From NCBI GenBank assembly GCA_035759745.1, contig DASTUF010000063.1:1-31473 (forward strand): 31,473 nucleotides of DNA, in the 5' to 3' direction. The stretch is from CAMLHP01 sp035759745. GTDB lineage: Bacteria; Gemmatimonadota; Gemmatimonadetes; Gemmatimonadales; GWC2-71-9. Under the pieces are notes generated by a model. It searched no databases. It saw only the letters and a list, made by a program, of their open reading frames with translations, and was not told the origin of the DNA. Shown one piece after another: positions 24,342 to 31,473 of this stretch. How positions within the stretch are numbered: the first letter of the stretch is position 1; every line of letters begins with the position of its first letter. The translations under genes and the position numbers were made by a program.

Positions 24342-25435
24342 AGGATACCACGCTCGCCGAGACTGGGGCCAAGCTGGCCTTGGCCGCGAGCTTGGTCCTG
24401 CTTGTCGCCTGCTCGCCCGAAGAAACACCGGGGATCGATCGGGTTCGGCTCGAGCCGGTGGCGCGCCTCGCCGCGGGCATGGACACACTGTTTCCCGATA
24501 TTCCCACGGGCGTTGCCCGTTCTGCTGATGGGCGCTATTTCGTCGCCACCGGGGATGGGTTCTTCCCCCAACTGGTCCAGGTGTTCGACCCCAACGGAAG
24601 ATGGCTACGAGCCATCGGCCGGCCAGGGAGCGGGCCGGGCGAGTACAGGCGCGCCTCGGACGTACTCCCGAAAGGCGATTCCCTTCTCATCCTGGATGGG
24701 ACCGCGCGACGGCTGACGACACTTAACGCGGCGCTCGAGGTCGCGCATGCAGAGCAGATGCCGACCTGGTTCAGCAGCCCCAGGTTGATGCCGGACGGGT
24801 CGCTGATTGGCGCAGTCACGCGCCGGGGCGGTGACTCCTCGGTGGTGGTGTTTGAGCGCTGGAGCCCGGGCTCGGCTTCGACGGTGCAGTGGACCGAGCC
24901 GGGGTCGTGCGACAGGAACTGCTGGCAGTACACCAAGGCCTTCAACACGGACGCGACCAATGGCGTGTGGGCGATCGACCGGCTGTTTCGCTACCGGCTC
25001 CACCGGTACGACTCGCTCGGTGCGGTGCTGCGGTCGTGGGATCTCACGGCTGACTGGTATGTGCCCTACGACTCGGTGAATATGACGTCGCCGCAGCACC
25101 CGCCGGCACCCTACATCGTCGGCACCTGGATTGATTCGGCAGGCCGGATCTGGATCACCGCTATCGCGTCCGACGCCGAATGGCACGAGGGACTGGGGCC
25201 GCAACGGCGCGGCGAAGGCGGCAGGATGTACTACCCCACGGACGACTGGGGTCTCACCTACGACGGCGTCATTGAAGTGCGCGATACCACCGACGGCGCG
25301 TTGCTCGCGGCCGGCAGGTTCGACCAGCCGGTGCTGATGCCGGTTGTCGGTGCGCCTGGCCTGGTGGGCCGCTTCATCGACGATGCAGATGGCTGGTGGC
25401 GGCTAGAGATCCTGCGGGCCAATCTCCAGAATTGA
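24314..25435 (+). CDS. Six-bladed beta-propeller lipoprotein (NHL-like), start uncertain
   Basis: Exported lipoprotein, function unknown, of the beta-propeller type common in this kind of genome. The signal core LALAASLVLLVAC has lipobox LVAC. Blades with visible repeats begin at GVARSADGRYFVATGDGFFPQLVQVFDPNGRWLRAIGRPGSGPGEYRRASDVLPKGDSLLILDGTARRLTTLN (pattern positions), then HRYDSLGAVLRSW and WIDSAGRIWITAIASD, and a Cys pair in CDRNC. No ATG or GTG lies close to the signal; TTG 24314 gives 373 residues with a basic n-region and Cys33, while TTG 24380 gives a very short signal. Stop at 25435 is 11 bases before the next gene. Confidence 0.8.
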   Translation: MRREGWHIYKDTTLAETGAKLALAASLVLLVACSPEETPGIDRVRLEPVARLAAGMDTLFPDIPTGVARSADGRYFVATGDGFFPQLVQVFDPNGRWLRAIGRPGSGPGEYRRASDVLPKGDSLLILDGTARRLTTLNAALEVAHAEQMPTWFSSPRLMPDGSLIGAVTRRGGDSSVVVFERWSPGSASTVQWTEPGSCDRNCWQYTKAFNTDATNGVWAIDRLFRYRLHRYDSLGAVLRSWDLTADWYVPYDSVNMTSPQHPPAPYIVGTWIDSAGRIWITAIASDAEWHEGLGPQRRGEGGRMYYPTDDWGLTYDGVIEVRDTTDGALLAAGRFDQPVLMPVVGAPGLVGRFIDDADGWWRLEILRANLQN

Positions 25436-25446
25436 GGGCGTCACGG

Positions 25447-28200
25447 ATGCACCTGAGTCAAGCGGCGGTGCGCGCAGTTGTGGTTCCGATCCTGTTAGGC
25501 GCGATGGTGCTGTCCTGCGGCGGCGACGGGCCGACGGACCCGCCCGTGCCGGTGGCCACGAAGCTCGCCTTCGTGACCGCGCCGCCGAGCAGCGCATCCG
25601 CCGACGAGGTGCTCACCCCGCAGCCGGTGATCCAGCTGCAGGACGCCACCGGGACGGCGGTGCCCAAGGCGGGAGTGGTGGTGACGGCGAGCCTCGAAGG
25701 TGGATCGGTGACGGGAGCAACCGCCACGACGGCCAGCAATGGACGGGCGACGTTCACGGGTCTGGCGCTGAATGCGACGGTGGGCAGCCGCACGCTGCGA
25801 TTCGATGCACCGAGCCTGACGGGACTTACGCATTCGGTGACGCTCACCGCTGGAGCCTCGTCCAGCATCGCGCCGCACTCTGCCGCCAACCAAGCCGGCT
25901 TCGCGGGGCTGCCGGTGGAGCAGCCACCGTCGGTGAAGGTGAGCGATGCAGCGGGCAATCCATCGGCCGGCGTGGCGGTGACTTTCGAGGTAGTCGGTGG
26001 TGGCGGCTCACTCACCGGTGCAACAGGGGTCACCGGTGCCGACGGCGTGGCGACTGTCGGTGGCTGGATCCTGGGGTCGGTACCCGGCGCCAACGCCATG
26101 TCTGCTCGAGCCGAAGGTGTGTCAGGCAGCGTGACGTTCACCGCCACCAGTATCCTGGCGGGTGACGCATCGACGCTACCGGCAGCTGTCCAGGTTGGCT
26201 TGGTGGGCCAGCCGATCGATTCGGTTCCCTTGGTGACGGTGCGCAAGGACGGCAATCCCCGGCCAGGCGTGACCGTGACTTTCCGGGTGGTGACAGGCGG
26301 CGGTTCGATCGCCGTGGCCGAGGTACTGACCGACTACGACGGTATTGCGACGGCAGGTGCGTGGACTCTGGGCTCCGCGCCAGGTGAGAACGTGGTAGAG
26401 GCGGACGTTCCGGGTTATGCGGTTGCACCGTTCCGGTTCCGGGCATGGGGCGTCGCTTCGCTGCCGGCATCAGTGGCGGTGCACGCTGGCGACGGCCAAG
26501 TCGTCGACGCCGGGGTGCCGGTCCCGATCGCACCTGCGGTTCGGGCGACGGATGCCGGTGGGGCTCCACTGATCGGTTTTCCGGTGACGTTCGAAGCGGG
26601 GCATAGCAACGGCACCGTTACCGGCGGCTCTGCCGTCACCGACGCGCAGGGCGTGGCCACGGTCGGCAGTTGGCAGCCGCCCCTCAGCAACGGAACCTTC
26701 CAGCTAGTGGCACTGGCCCAGCCCCTGGAGGCGCCGCTTCCCGGATCGCTCGTGGTGTTCTCCGCGACGGTCGTGGACGACACCCCGGGGCTCATTCAGA
26801 AGACCGGTGGCCAAGTCTGGGGCGAAGTGGGGCAGGCTGTGGACGAGAAGCCGCGAGTCCGGGTGACCACCAGCGGTGGAACGCCGCTGGAGAACGTGGC
26901 CGTGCAGTTCGCGGTAGAGCCCGGAAGCGGCTCGATCGCGGGCGTGGATCAGGTCACCGACGTCAACGGCGAGGCTACGCTCGGGTCGTGGACGCTGGGC
27001 ACTACCGCCGGTCCGCAGCGCGTCACCGCGACCGCCGGGTCTGCGTCGCTGGCGGTCGTGGTCGAAGCGCGTCCGGGACTGCCGGCGTCGGCCATCGTGG
27101 TCGAGGGGGACGGTCAGGCGGGGTTGACGTTCAATCCGCTGGCCGTGGCTCCGCGGGTGCGCCTGCTGGATCAGTACGGCAATCCGAGTCCTGGCACCAG
27201 CGTGCAGTGGGGAGTGAGTTCAGGTGGTGGCGTGGTGGTCGCCGCATTGGGGACGACCGATGCTGCAGGCGAGGCATGGGCCCGCTGGGTCCTGGGCGGC
27301 TCGGTCGGCCAGCAGCAACTGAAGGCGGAGTTCTCGTTCGCCGTCGCGCCGATCTACTTCAGTGCCTCAGGCCAGGCGGTGAGCAGCCCGTTCGACATTG
27401 AAGTCATCTATGCCACACCGCCGACCGCGGAGCAGCAGGCGGCCGTGAACTTCGCGGTCGGTCGCTGGCGAGCCATCATCCAGAACGACCTGCCGCCCTG
27501 GCTCGTGAACCTCGAGGCCGGGGCCTGCGATGAAAACCAGCCGGCGATCAACCGGACCGTAGATGATCTGCTTCTTGTGGTGGACTTCTCGTACATCGAT
27601 GGGTACAACGGCATTCTGGGATCCGCCGGGCCGTGCGTGCTTCGGGGAACCTCCCAACTCCCTGCCTTCGGCACCATCGCGATTGACGAGGCGGATGCCG
27701 CCACCTTGGTCTCCAGGGGTGAACTGCGGGACGTGATGATTCACGAACTGGGTCATGTCCTGGGTATCGGCACCGTCTGGATCCGGAAGTTGCTGCTGGC
27801 CGGTGCCACCAGCGGTGATCCCCGTTACATCGGCAGCGCCGGGATCAGCGGCTATCGGGCCATGGGCGGTACGGACCCATCGGTCGCGGTGGAAGCGGGC
27901 GGTGGCGCGGGTACGGCGCTCTCGCATTGGCGCGAATCGACATTCGACAGCGAACTGATGACAGGGTACATCGGCGGCACCAACAATCCGCTCACTCGCA
28001 TGACGGCGCGTTCGCTGACCGACCTTGGCTATGTGGTGGACGATGCCACCGCCGATCCGCTGGGCTTCATACCCTCTTTGCGCCGGGATGCCCAGGCGGC
28101 CCGGGCGCGGGTTCCGGTTCGCCAACTCCGGGAGCGACCACTCACCGGGCCGATTATCGTGAGCTATCCTGACGGCACCACGCGCAAGGTTCCGCGCTGA
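25447..28200 (+). CDS. Big-1 Ig-repeat lipoprotein with a leishmanolysin-like metalloprotease domain
   Basis: 917-residue surface lipoprotein. ATG 25447 has GAGGG nine bases upstream. Signal peptide and lipobox LSCGGDG. Six Big-1/invasin-type domains of about 100 residues fill about 28-640; each has the pattern V.V.D..GNP..GV.V.F.V..GGGS......TD..G.A....W.LG. The C-terminal domain (about 645-900) is a zinc metallopeptidase of the M8/metzincin type: HELGH at 766-770 with Gly773, third ligand His827 in HWRESTFDSELMTG, and Met-turn Met838. All catalytic residues are intact. The Ig stalk probably holds the protease away from the outer membrane. Co-directional with the propeller lipoprotein and a carboxypeptidase. 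Confidence 0.9.
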   Translation: MHLSQAAVRAVVVPILLGAMVLSCGGDGPTDPPVPVATKLAFVTAPPSSASADEVLTPQPVIQLQDATGTAVPKAGVVVTASLEGGSVTGATATTASNGRATFTGLALNATVGSRTLRFDAPSLTGLTHSVTLTAGASSSIAPHSAANQAGFAGLPVEQPPSVKVSDAAGNPSAGVAVTFEVVGGGGSLTGATGVTGADGVATVGGWILGSVPGANAMSARAEGVSGSVTFTATSILAGDASTLPAAVQVGLVGQPIDSVPLVTVRKDGNPRPGVTVTFRVVTGGGSIAVAEVLTDYDGIATAGAWTLGSAPGENVVEADVPGYAVAPFRFRAWGVASLPASVAVHAGDGQVVDAGVPVPIAPAVRATDAGGAPLIGFPVTFEAGHSNGTVTGGSAVTDAQGVATVGSWQPPLSNGTFQLVALAQPLEAPLPGSLVVFSATVVDDTPGLIQKTGGQVWGEVGQAVDEKPRVRVTTSGGTPLENVAVQFAVEPGSGSIAGVDQVTDVNGEATLGSWTLGTTAGPQRVTATAGSASLAVVVEARPGLPASAIVVEGDGQAGLTFNPLAVAPRVRLLDQYGNPSPGTSVQWGVSSGGGVVVAALGTTDAAGEAWARWVLGGSVGQQQLKAEFSFAVAPIYFSASGQAVSSPFDIEVIYATPPTAEQQAAVNFAVGRWRAIIQNDLPPWLVNLEAGACDENQPAINRTVDDLLLVVDFSYIDGYNGILGSAGPCVLRGTSQLPAFGTIAIDEADAATLVSRGELRDVMIHELGHVLGIGTVWIRKLLLAGATSGDPRYIGSAGISGYRAMGGTDPSVAVEAGGGAGTALSHWRESTFDSELMTGYIGGTNNPLTRMTARSLTDLGYVVDDATADPLGFIPSLRRDAQAARARVPVRQLRERPLTGPIIVSYPDGTTRKVPR

Positions 28201-28234
28201 TGGCCGACACGCAGACTACTCCACCGGAAGTCCA

Positions 28235-29548
28235 ATGATCCGACCCATCGAGATTTCTGCAGCAGCCGGGTTCGCGCTGCTCCTCGCCACGAGTATCGCA
28301 CCGGCCGCTGTCGCGCAGGGCGCAGCAACAGCACAGGCTGGCCCGGCATCGTTCAGCCATCTGGAGGGCATCGCGCAGCAGCACCGGGTAGCCGCCATCA
28401 CCGAACGCCGCTTCACCCACGCGGAGTTCTGGCAGGCGGTGGCGCCCTTCATGGCGGAAGGTTCGGCCCTCAGCTTTACGGAGATCGGCAAGTCCATGCA
28501 CGGCCGCGCCATTCGCGCGGTGCGGTTCGGCAGCGGCCCGACCACAGTGCTGCTGTGGTCCCAGATGCACGGGGACGAGTCCACCGCCACCATGTCACTG
28601 GCCGACATCTTCAACTTCCTGGCGGCTGACGGCGAGGACCCACTTCGCTCGCGACTGGCGGAGAAGCTGACGATTCACTTCATCCCGATGCTCAATCCCG
28701 ATGGCGCCGAGGTGTTCGAGCGCCAGAACGCGGCGGGCATCGACATCAATCGCGATGCTCGGCGGCTCTCGTCACCCGAGGCGCGCACCCTCAAGGGTTA
28801 TCGCGACAGCATCAATCCGGCCTTCGGGTTCAATCTTCACGATCAGAATGCGCGCACCCGGGTAGGGCGCCAAGGGTTGCAGGCGGGGATCTCGCTGCTG
28901 GCGCCGGCCATTGACGAGTCGCGGGGCTACAACGAGGTCCGTTCGCGCGCTCGGCTGGTGGCGGCAACCATCGTGGCGGCGCTGGACGACTCGCTGCACG
29001 GGCGGATCGGGAAGTACGATGACTCGTTCAATCCCCGCGCGTTCGGCGACCTGATCCAGCAGTGGGGCACCAGCACGGTGTTGATCGAGAGCGGCGCGCT
29101 CCCGGGCGACCCCGAGAAGCAGCAGCTCCGGGCCCGGAATGTGGTGGCGATCCTGGCGGCGCTGGACGCCATCGCCACCGGTGCATACCAGGACGCTGAT
29201 CCGGAGCTGTACGAGGCGCTGCCCTACAACGCCGGCGGGGCGTATGACCTGCTGGTGGTGGGTGGACAGCTGGTGCTCCCGGGACAGCCCGCGATGCGCG
29301 CCGACGTCGCGATCAACTACGACGAATCGGTGCGGAAGCAGGACGGACGGGTGCGGGAAGTTGGCGATCTCGAAGGAGCCGTGGCGCTGGACACGCTGGA
29401 TATCAGCGGGAAGTTCCTGCACCCGCGGAGCGACGCGCTGCATCCGGTGACGGGCGGGCCGAGGCTGGATATCGGTGCCTTGGCGAAGTTCGACATCCGC
29501 ATCAGCGCCGATGCCAGGAGCGAGGTCGTTGGGACGATCGAGCGCTAG
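28235..29548 (+). CDS. Secreted M14-family zinc carboxypeptidase
   Basis: 437-residue exported metallopeptidase. The signal peptide (MIRPIEISAAAGFALLLATSIAPAAVAQG) has a type I cleavage site after AVAQ or close to it and no lipobox Cys. M14 marks are complete: zinc ligands His112 and Glu115 in MHGDES, third ligand His202 in FNLHDQ, the Asn172-Arg173 pair in DINRDARRL, and the catalytic Glu285 in VLIESGALPGD. A C-terminal beta domain of about 100 residues follows. GGAAG precedes the ATG. Close to the protease gene upstream (34 bases), it may trim peptides that the metalloprotease releases. Its stop shares CTAG with the convergent RNase H gene. Confidence 0.92.
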   Translation: MIRPIEISAAAGFALLLATSIAPAAVAQGAATAQAGPASFSHLEGIAQQHRVAAITERRFTHAEFWQAVAPFMAEGSALSFTEIGKSMHGRAIRAVRFGSGPTTVLLWSQMHGDESTATMSLADIFNFLAADGEDPLRSRLAEKLTIHFIPMLNPDGAEVFERQNAAGIDINRDARRLSSPEARTLKGYRDSINPAFGFNLHDQNARTRVGRQGLQAGISLLAPAIDESRGYNEVRSRARLVAATIVAALDDSLHGRIGKYDDSFNPRAFGDLIQQWGTSTVLIESGALPGDPEKQQLRARNVVAILAALDAIATGAYQDADPELYEALPYNAGGAYDLLVVGGQLVLPGQPAMRADVAINYDESVRKQDGRVREVGDLEGAVALDTLDISGKFLHPRSDALHPVTGGPRLDIGALAKFDIRISADARSEVVGTIER

Positions 29549-30105
29549 AGGTCGGACTCGGGGTTGTAGTCGAGATACTTGCCCTTGATGCGTTCCGCCT
29601 CCAGCCAGGCAAGGAAGCCTGACGGGACCGGTCCGTTGGACTGAACCTGTTCGCGTGCTGCGAGGACCGCGAGGTGGTCGGCGTACTCGTTCTTGGGGTG
29701 GCCCTTGTGGCCCCGGACCCAGGCCCAGGTCACGTCGTGCCCTTCCGCCGCCTCGACCAGCGCCCGCCATAGTTCGAGGTTCATGATTGCGCCGCCCTTG
29801 CGGGTCCAGTTGCGACGGCGCCAGCCGGGCACCCACTCCCGCATGCCCTTCACCAGGTACTCCGAGTCCGACACCATTCGCACCACGACGCGCCGGTCCT
29901 TGCCCGAGAGAATGCGCAGAGCTTCCGCCGCGCCTGCCAGCGCCATGCGGTTGTTGGTGGTGGCCGGCTCGCTCAGGTAGAAGTCGCGCCGCTCAACGCC
30001 TGACCGAAGCCGAACCTCGATCAGGCCCGCTGCACCTCCAGGGTTCTCGCCCTCTCGGCCGTTGCCCAGGCAGCTTTCGTCCAGGTGAATGAGGGCGCCC
30101 CCCAC
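29545..30105 (-). CDS. RNase HI-like protein with a substituted catalytic Glu
   Basis: 186-residue RNase H-fold protein. Asp9 (IHLDESCLGNG), Asp80 (VSDSEYLVKGM), Asp143 (NEYADHLA) and the flexible His133 (GHKGHP) match RNase HI. In the first helix the usual NNRMEL is NNRMAL, so the catalytic Glu is Ala55; the next acidic residue is Glu61. The basic-protrusion region (WVPGWRRRNWTRKGGAI) is kept and there is a roughly 30-residue C-terminal extension. Start is GTG 30105, which shares one base with the stop of the gene upstream. It could be an active subfamily with another carboxylate, or a nucleic-acid-binding remnant. The stop is shared with the convergent carboxypeptidase gene through CTAG. 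Confidence 0.85.
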   Translation of the reverse strand: MGGALIHLDESCLGNGREGENPGGAAGLIEVRLRSGVERRDFYLSEPATTNNRMALAGAAEALRILSGKDRRVVVRMVSDSEYLVKGMREWVPGWRRRNWTRKGGAIMNLELWRALVEAAEGHDVTWAWVRGHKGHPKNEYADHLAVLAAREQVQSNGPVPSGFLAWLEAERIKGKYLDYNPESDL

Positions 30106-30332
30106 TACTCCCCCACTGGTTCGAAGGCGTCCAGTTCATCCAGCCGGAAGACCAGCTCCTCACCCGTCATCGGCAGGTGCGCCACCAGCGCGTCCCGGCC
30201 ACCGTGCTGGGTGACGCGGCGGGCGGTCACTATGTACTCGGTCCCTCGCCGGTTGATCATCACCCGCCGTCCATCGCGCGCGGCGCGCTCGAGCCGGTCC
30301 ATCTGGGTCGGGGTCCACTTGAAGCGACCCAT
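30105..30332 (-). CDS. 75-residue protein of unknown function
   Basis: Small cytoplasmic protein, not recognised. It opens with an amphipathic, basic helix (FKWTPTQMDRLERAARDGRRVMI) and ends in what looks like a small beta-barrel and acidic tail (ALVAHLPMTGEELVFRLDELDAF). No Cys. It sits between selD and the RNase H gene, overlapping each by one base (TGATG on the selD side), so the three genes are co-translated. Might be a nucleic-acid-binding helper; nothing more can be said. Confidence 0.7.
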   Translation of the reverse strand: MGRFKWTPTQMDRLERAARDGRRVMINRRGTEYIVTARRVTQHGGRDALVAHLPMTGEELVFRLDELDAFEPVGE

Positions 30333-31387
30333 CAGCGGGCTCCCGCCGACCGGCGGACATCGATCAGTGGATCGGTGCCTCCGCCCGCGCTGACCTCGCC
30401 GATGGTGGCCTGGACCAGCGTGCCCTCGGACTTGAGCGCGTCCATCAGCGTGGAGTGCGCAGCGCGCGGCACGGCGATCAGCAGTCCGCCCGATGTCTGG
30501 GCGTCAGCCAGCAGCAGCTTGTCGGTGTCGGTGATTCCGTCTCCCCATCCTGCCGCCACGGCGGCGAGATTCCGGGTGGTGCCGCCGGGCACCGCACCCT
30601 GGCCGATGAGATCGCGCACTCGGGGCAGCAGCGGGACTGCGTCCAGCCAGAGTTCGGCCCGGGTGCCGCTGGCCGCCATCATTTCGCTCAGGTGGCCCAG
30701 CAACCCGAAGCCGGTGACGTCGGTGGCGCCGCGAACCCCTGCCTTCACCGCAGCTCGCGCGGCGCCGTCGTTGAGGGTAGTCATGCTGGTCACGGCATCC
30801 TGCAAGTCGCGCTCGGTTGCCTTGTCCCGCTTGAGCGCGGTGGTCATGATGCCGGTGCCGATCGGCTTGGTCAGCACCAGCAGGTCGCCCGGCCTGGCAC
30901 CGGCGTTGGTGAGCATCCGGTCGGGATGGACCTCGCCCAGCACCACCAGTCCGAACTTCGGCTCGGCGTCGTCGATCGAATGTCCTCCCAGCACCGGACA
31001 GCCTGCCCGACGGGTGACCTCCGACGCTCCGCGCAGGACCTCCCCCAGCAAGTCGAACGACAGCCCCTGTCTCGGCCAGCAGACGAGGTTCAGCCCGAAG
31101 AGCGGCTGACCTCCCATGGCGTAGACATCGCTCAGCGCGTTGGCGGCGGCGATCGCGCCCCAGGTGAAGGCATCGTCCACGATGGGAGTGAAGAAATCGG
31201 TCGTGGCCACCAGCGCGCGATCATCAGCTATGCGAAAGACTGCGGCGTCGTCCCGGGTGCTGGCATCCACCAGGACGCGAACATCGTCGTTCAGCGGCAG
31301 GTGGTGCAGCACCTGCGACAGCTCGGAACTGCCGAGCTTGCAGGCGCAGCCGGCCCCATGAGAGAAACTGGTGAGTCTCGTGGTCAT
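30332..31387 (-). CDS. selD: Selenide, water dikinase SelD
   Basis: Makes selenophosphate from selenide and ATP, the donor for selenocysteine and 2-selenouridine. 351 residues. The glycine-rich start HGAGCACK has catalytic Cys14 (not selenocysteine) and Lys17; ATP/Mg ligands follow in RDDAAVF, TTDFFTPIVDDAFTWGAIAAANALSDVYAMGG and GGHSIDDAEPKFG, all complete, and the C-terminal ADAQTSGGLL. No selA, selB, selC or ybbB/mnmH is in the window. ATG 31387 has no ribosome site; it is nine bases from an inverted heptamer repeat. First gene of a three-gene operon. Confidence 0.94.
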   Translation of the reverse strand: MTTRLTSFSHGAGCACKLGSSELSQVLHHLPLNDDVRVLVDASTRDDAAVFRIADDRALVATTDFFTPIVDDAFTWGAIAAANALSDVYAMGGQPLFGLNLVCWPRQGLSFDLLGEVLRGASEVTRRAGCPVLGGHSIDDAEPKFGLVVLGEVHPDRMLTNAGARPGDLLVLTKPIGTGIMTTALKRDKATERDLQDAVTSMTTLNDGAARAAVKAGVRGATDVTGFGLLGHLSEMMAASGTRAELWLDAVPLLPRVRDLIGQGAVPGGTTRNLAAVAAGWGDGITDTDKLLLADAQTSGGLLIAVPRAAHSTLMDALKSEGTLVQATIGEVSAGGGTDPLIDVRRSAGAR

Positions 31388-31395
31388 GCTGACAA

Positions 31396-31473
31396 GTGGG
31401 GAGTGGGGAGTGGGAAGTGGGAAGTGGGAAGTGGGTGGTAGAGAATCTAATTCCTTCCACTTCCCACTTCCCA
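31396..31473. repeat. Inverted heptamer repeat upstream of selD, cut by the window end
   Basis: Tandem units GTGGGGA x2, GTGGGAA x3, GTGGGTG (31396-31437) are followed by an inverted array 31457-31473, CCACTTCCCACTTCCCA. TGGGAAGTGGGAAGTGG pairs perfectly with it, 17 bp, and the array may run on beyond the window. The loop holds TTAGATT on the minus strand, a possible -10 box for selD. Confidence 0.8.

Noticed and set aside
20461..31473. Heptamer arrays as CRISPR or as an insertion-sequence end
   Set aside because: Units are seven bases without spacers, and there is no transposase or target duplication.

Overview
The window looks like a chromosomal segment of a high-GC, Gram-negative-type bacterium. 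Evidence is the RND efflux pump with a periplasmic adaptor, many lipoproteins with a Cys lipobox, a SPOR-domain lipoprotein and two secreted metallopeptidases. Big-1-type Ig-repeat lipoproteins and six-bladed beta-propeller lipoproteins together with EF-G2, ThyX and DUF116 suggest Gemmatimonadota or a relative. That placement is inference from gene content, not proven. I saw no rRNA, tRNA, CRISPR array, insertion sequence or phage module. Most starts are fixed by ATGA-type overlaps inside tightly packed operons.

Layout. 1-4460: efflux operon on the minus strand (adaptor, then RND permease) with a plausible promoter at 4496-4525, divergent from an ABC exporter (4542-6428). 6621-13153, plus strand: EF-G2-like GTPase, a DUF2784 membrane protein with no normal start codon, a small ZU5-like lipoprotein, a TPR/HD-GYP cyclic-di-GMP phosphodiesterase and an orphan peptide-binding lipoprotein, closed by a clear hairpin. 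13191-17077, minus strand: a compact four-gene operon of two D-Ala-D-Ala-ligase-like ATP-grasp enzymes, a GNAT acetyltransferase and a lysine 2,3-aminomutase with a histone-like basic tail. 17194-19618, minus: thyX and a GlcD-type FAD oxidase. 19664-20461, plus: DUF116 protein. 20525-24334, minus: thiolase, slipin, a two-helix membrane protein and a SPOR lipoprotein, each overlapping the next by 4 bp. 24314-29548, plus: beta-propeller lipoprotein, Big-1/leishmanolysin-like lipoprotein and M14 carboxypeptidase. 29545-31387, minus: selD, a 75-residue unknown and an RNase HI variant.

How the genes may work together. The best candidate for an undescribed system is the ATP-grasp/ATP-grasp/GNAT/KamA operon. 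It has the parts needed to make beta-lysine, acetylate an amine and form one or two amide bonds, so it could make an acetylated beta-lysyl dipeptide or a similar small molecule. The second theme is repeat biology. Seven-base tandem repeats occur at three places, twice as inverted pairs next to genes, and the SPOR lipoprotein carries both a heptamer and an octamer array inside its reading frame, which could switch the SPOR domain on or off by slippage. The third theme is altered active sites: RNase HI has Ala where the catalytic Glu normally lies, ThyX has one extra residue in its signature, and the EF-G2-like protein has degenerate G4.
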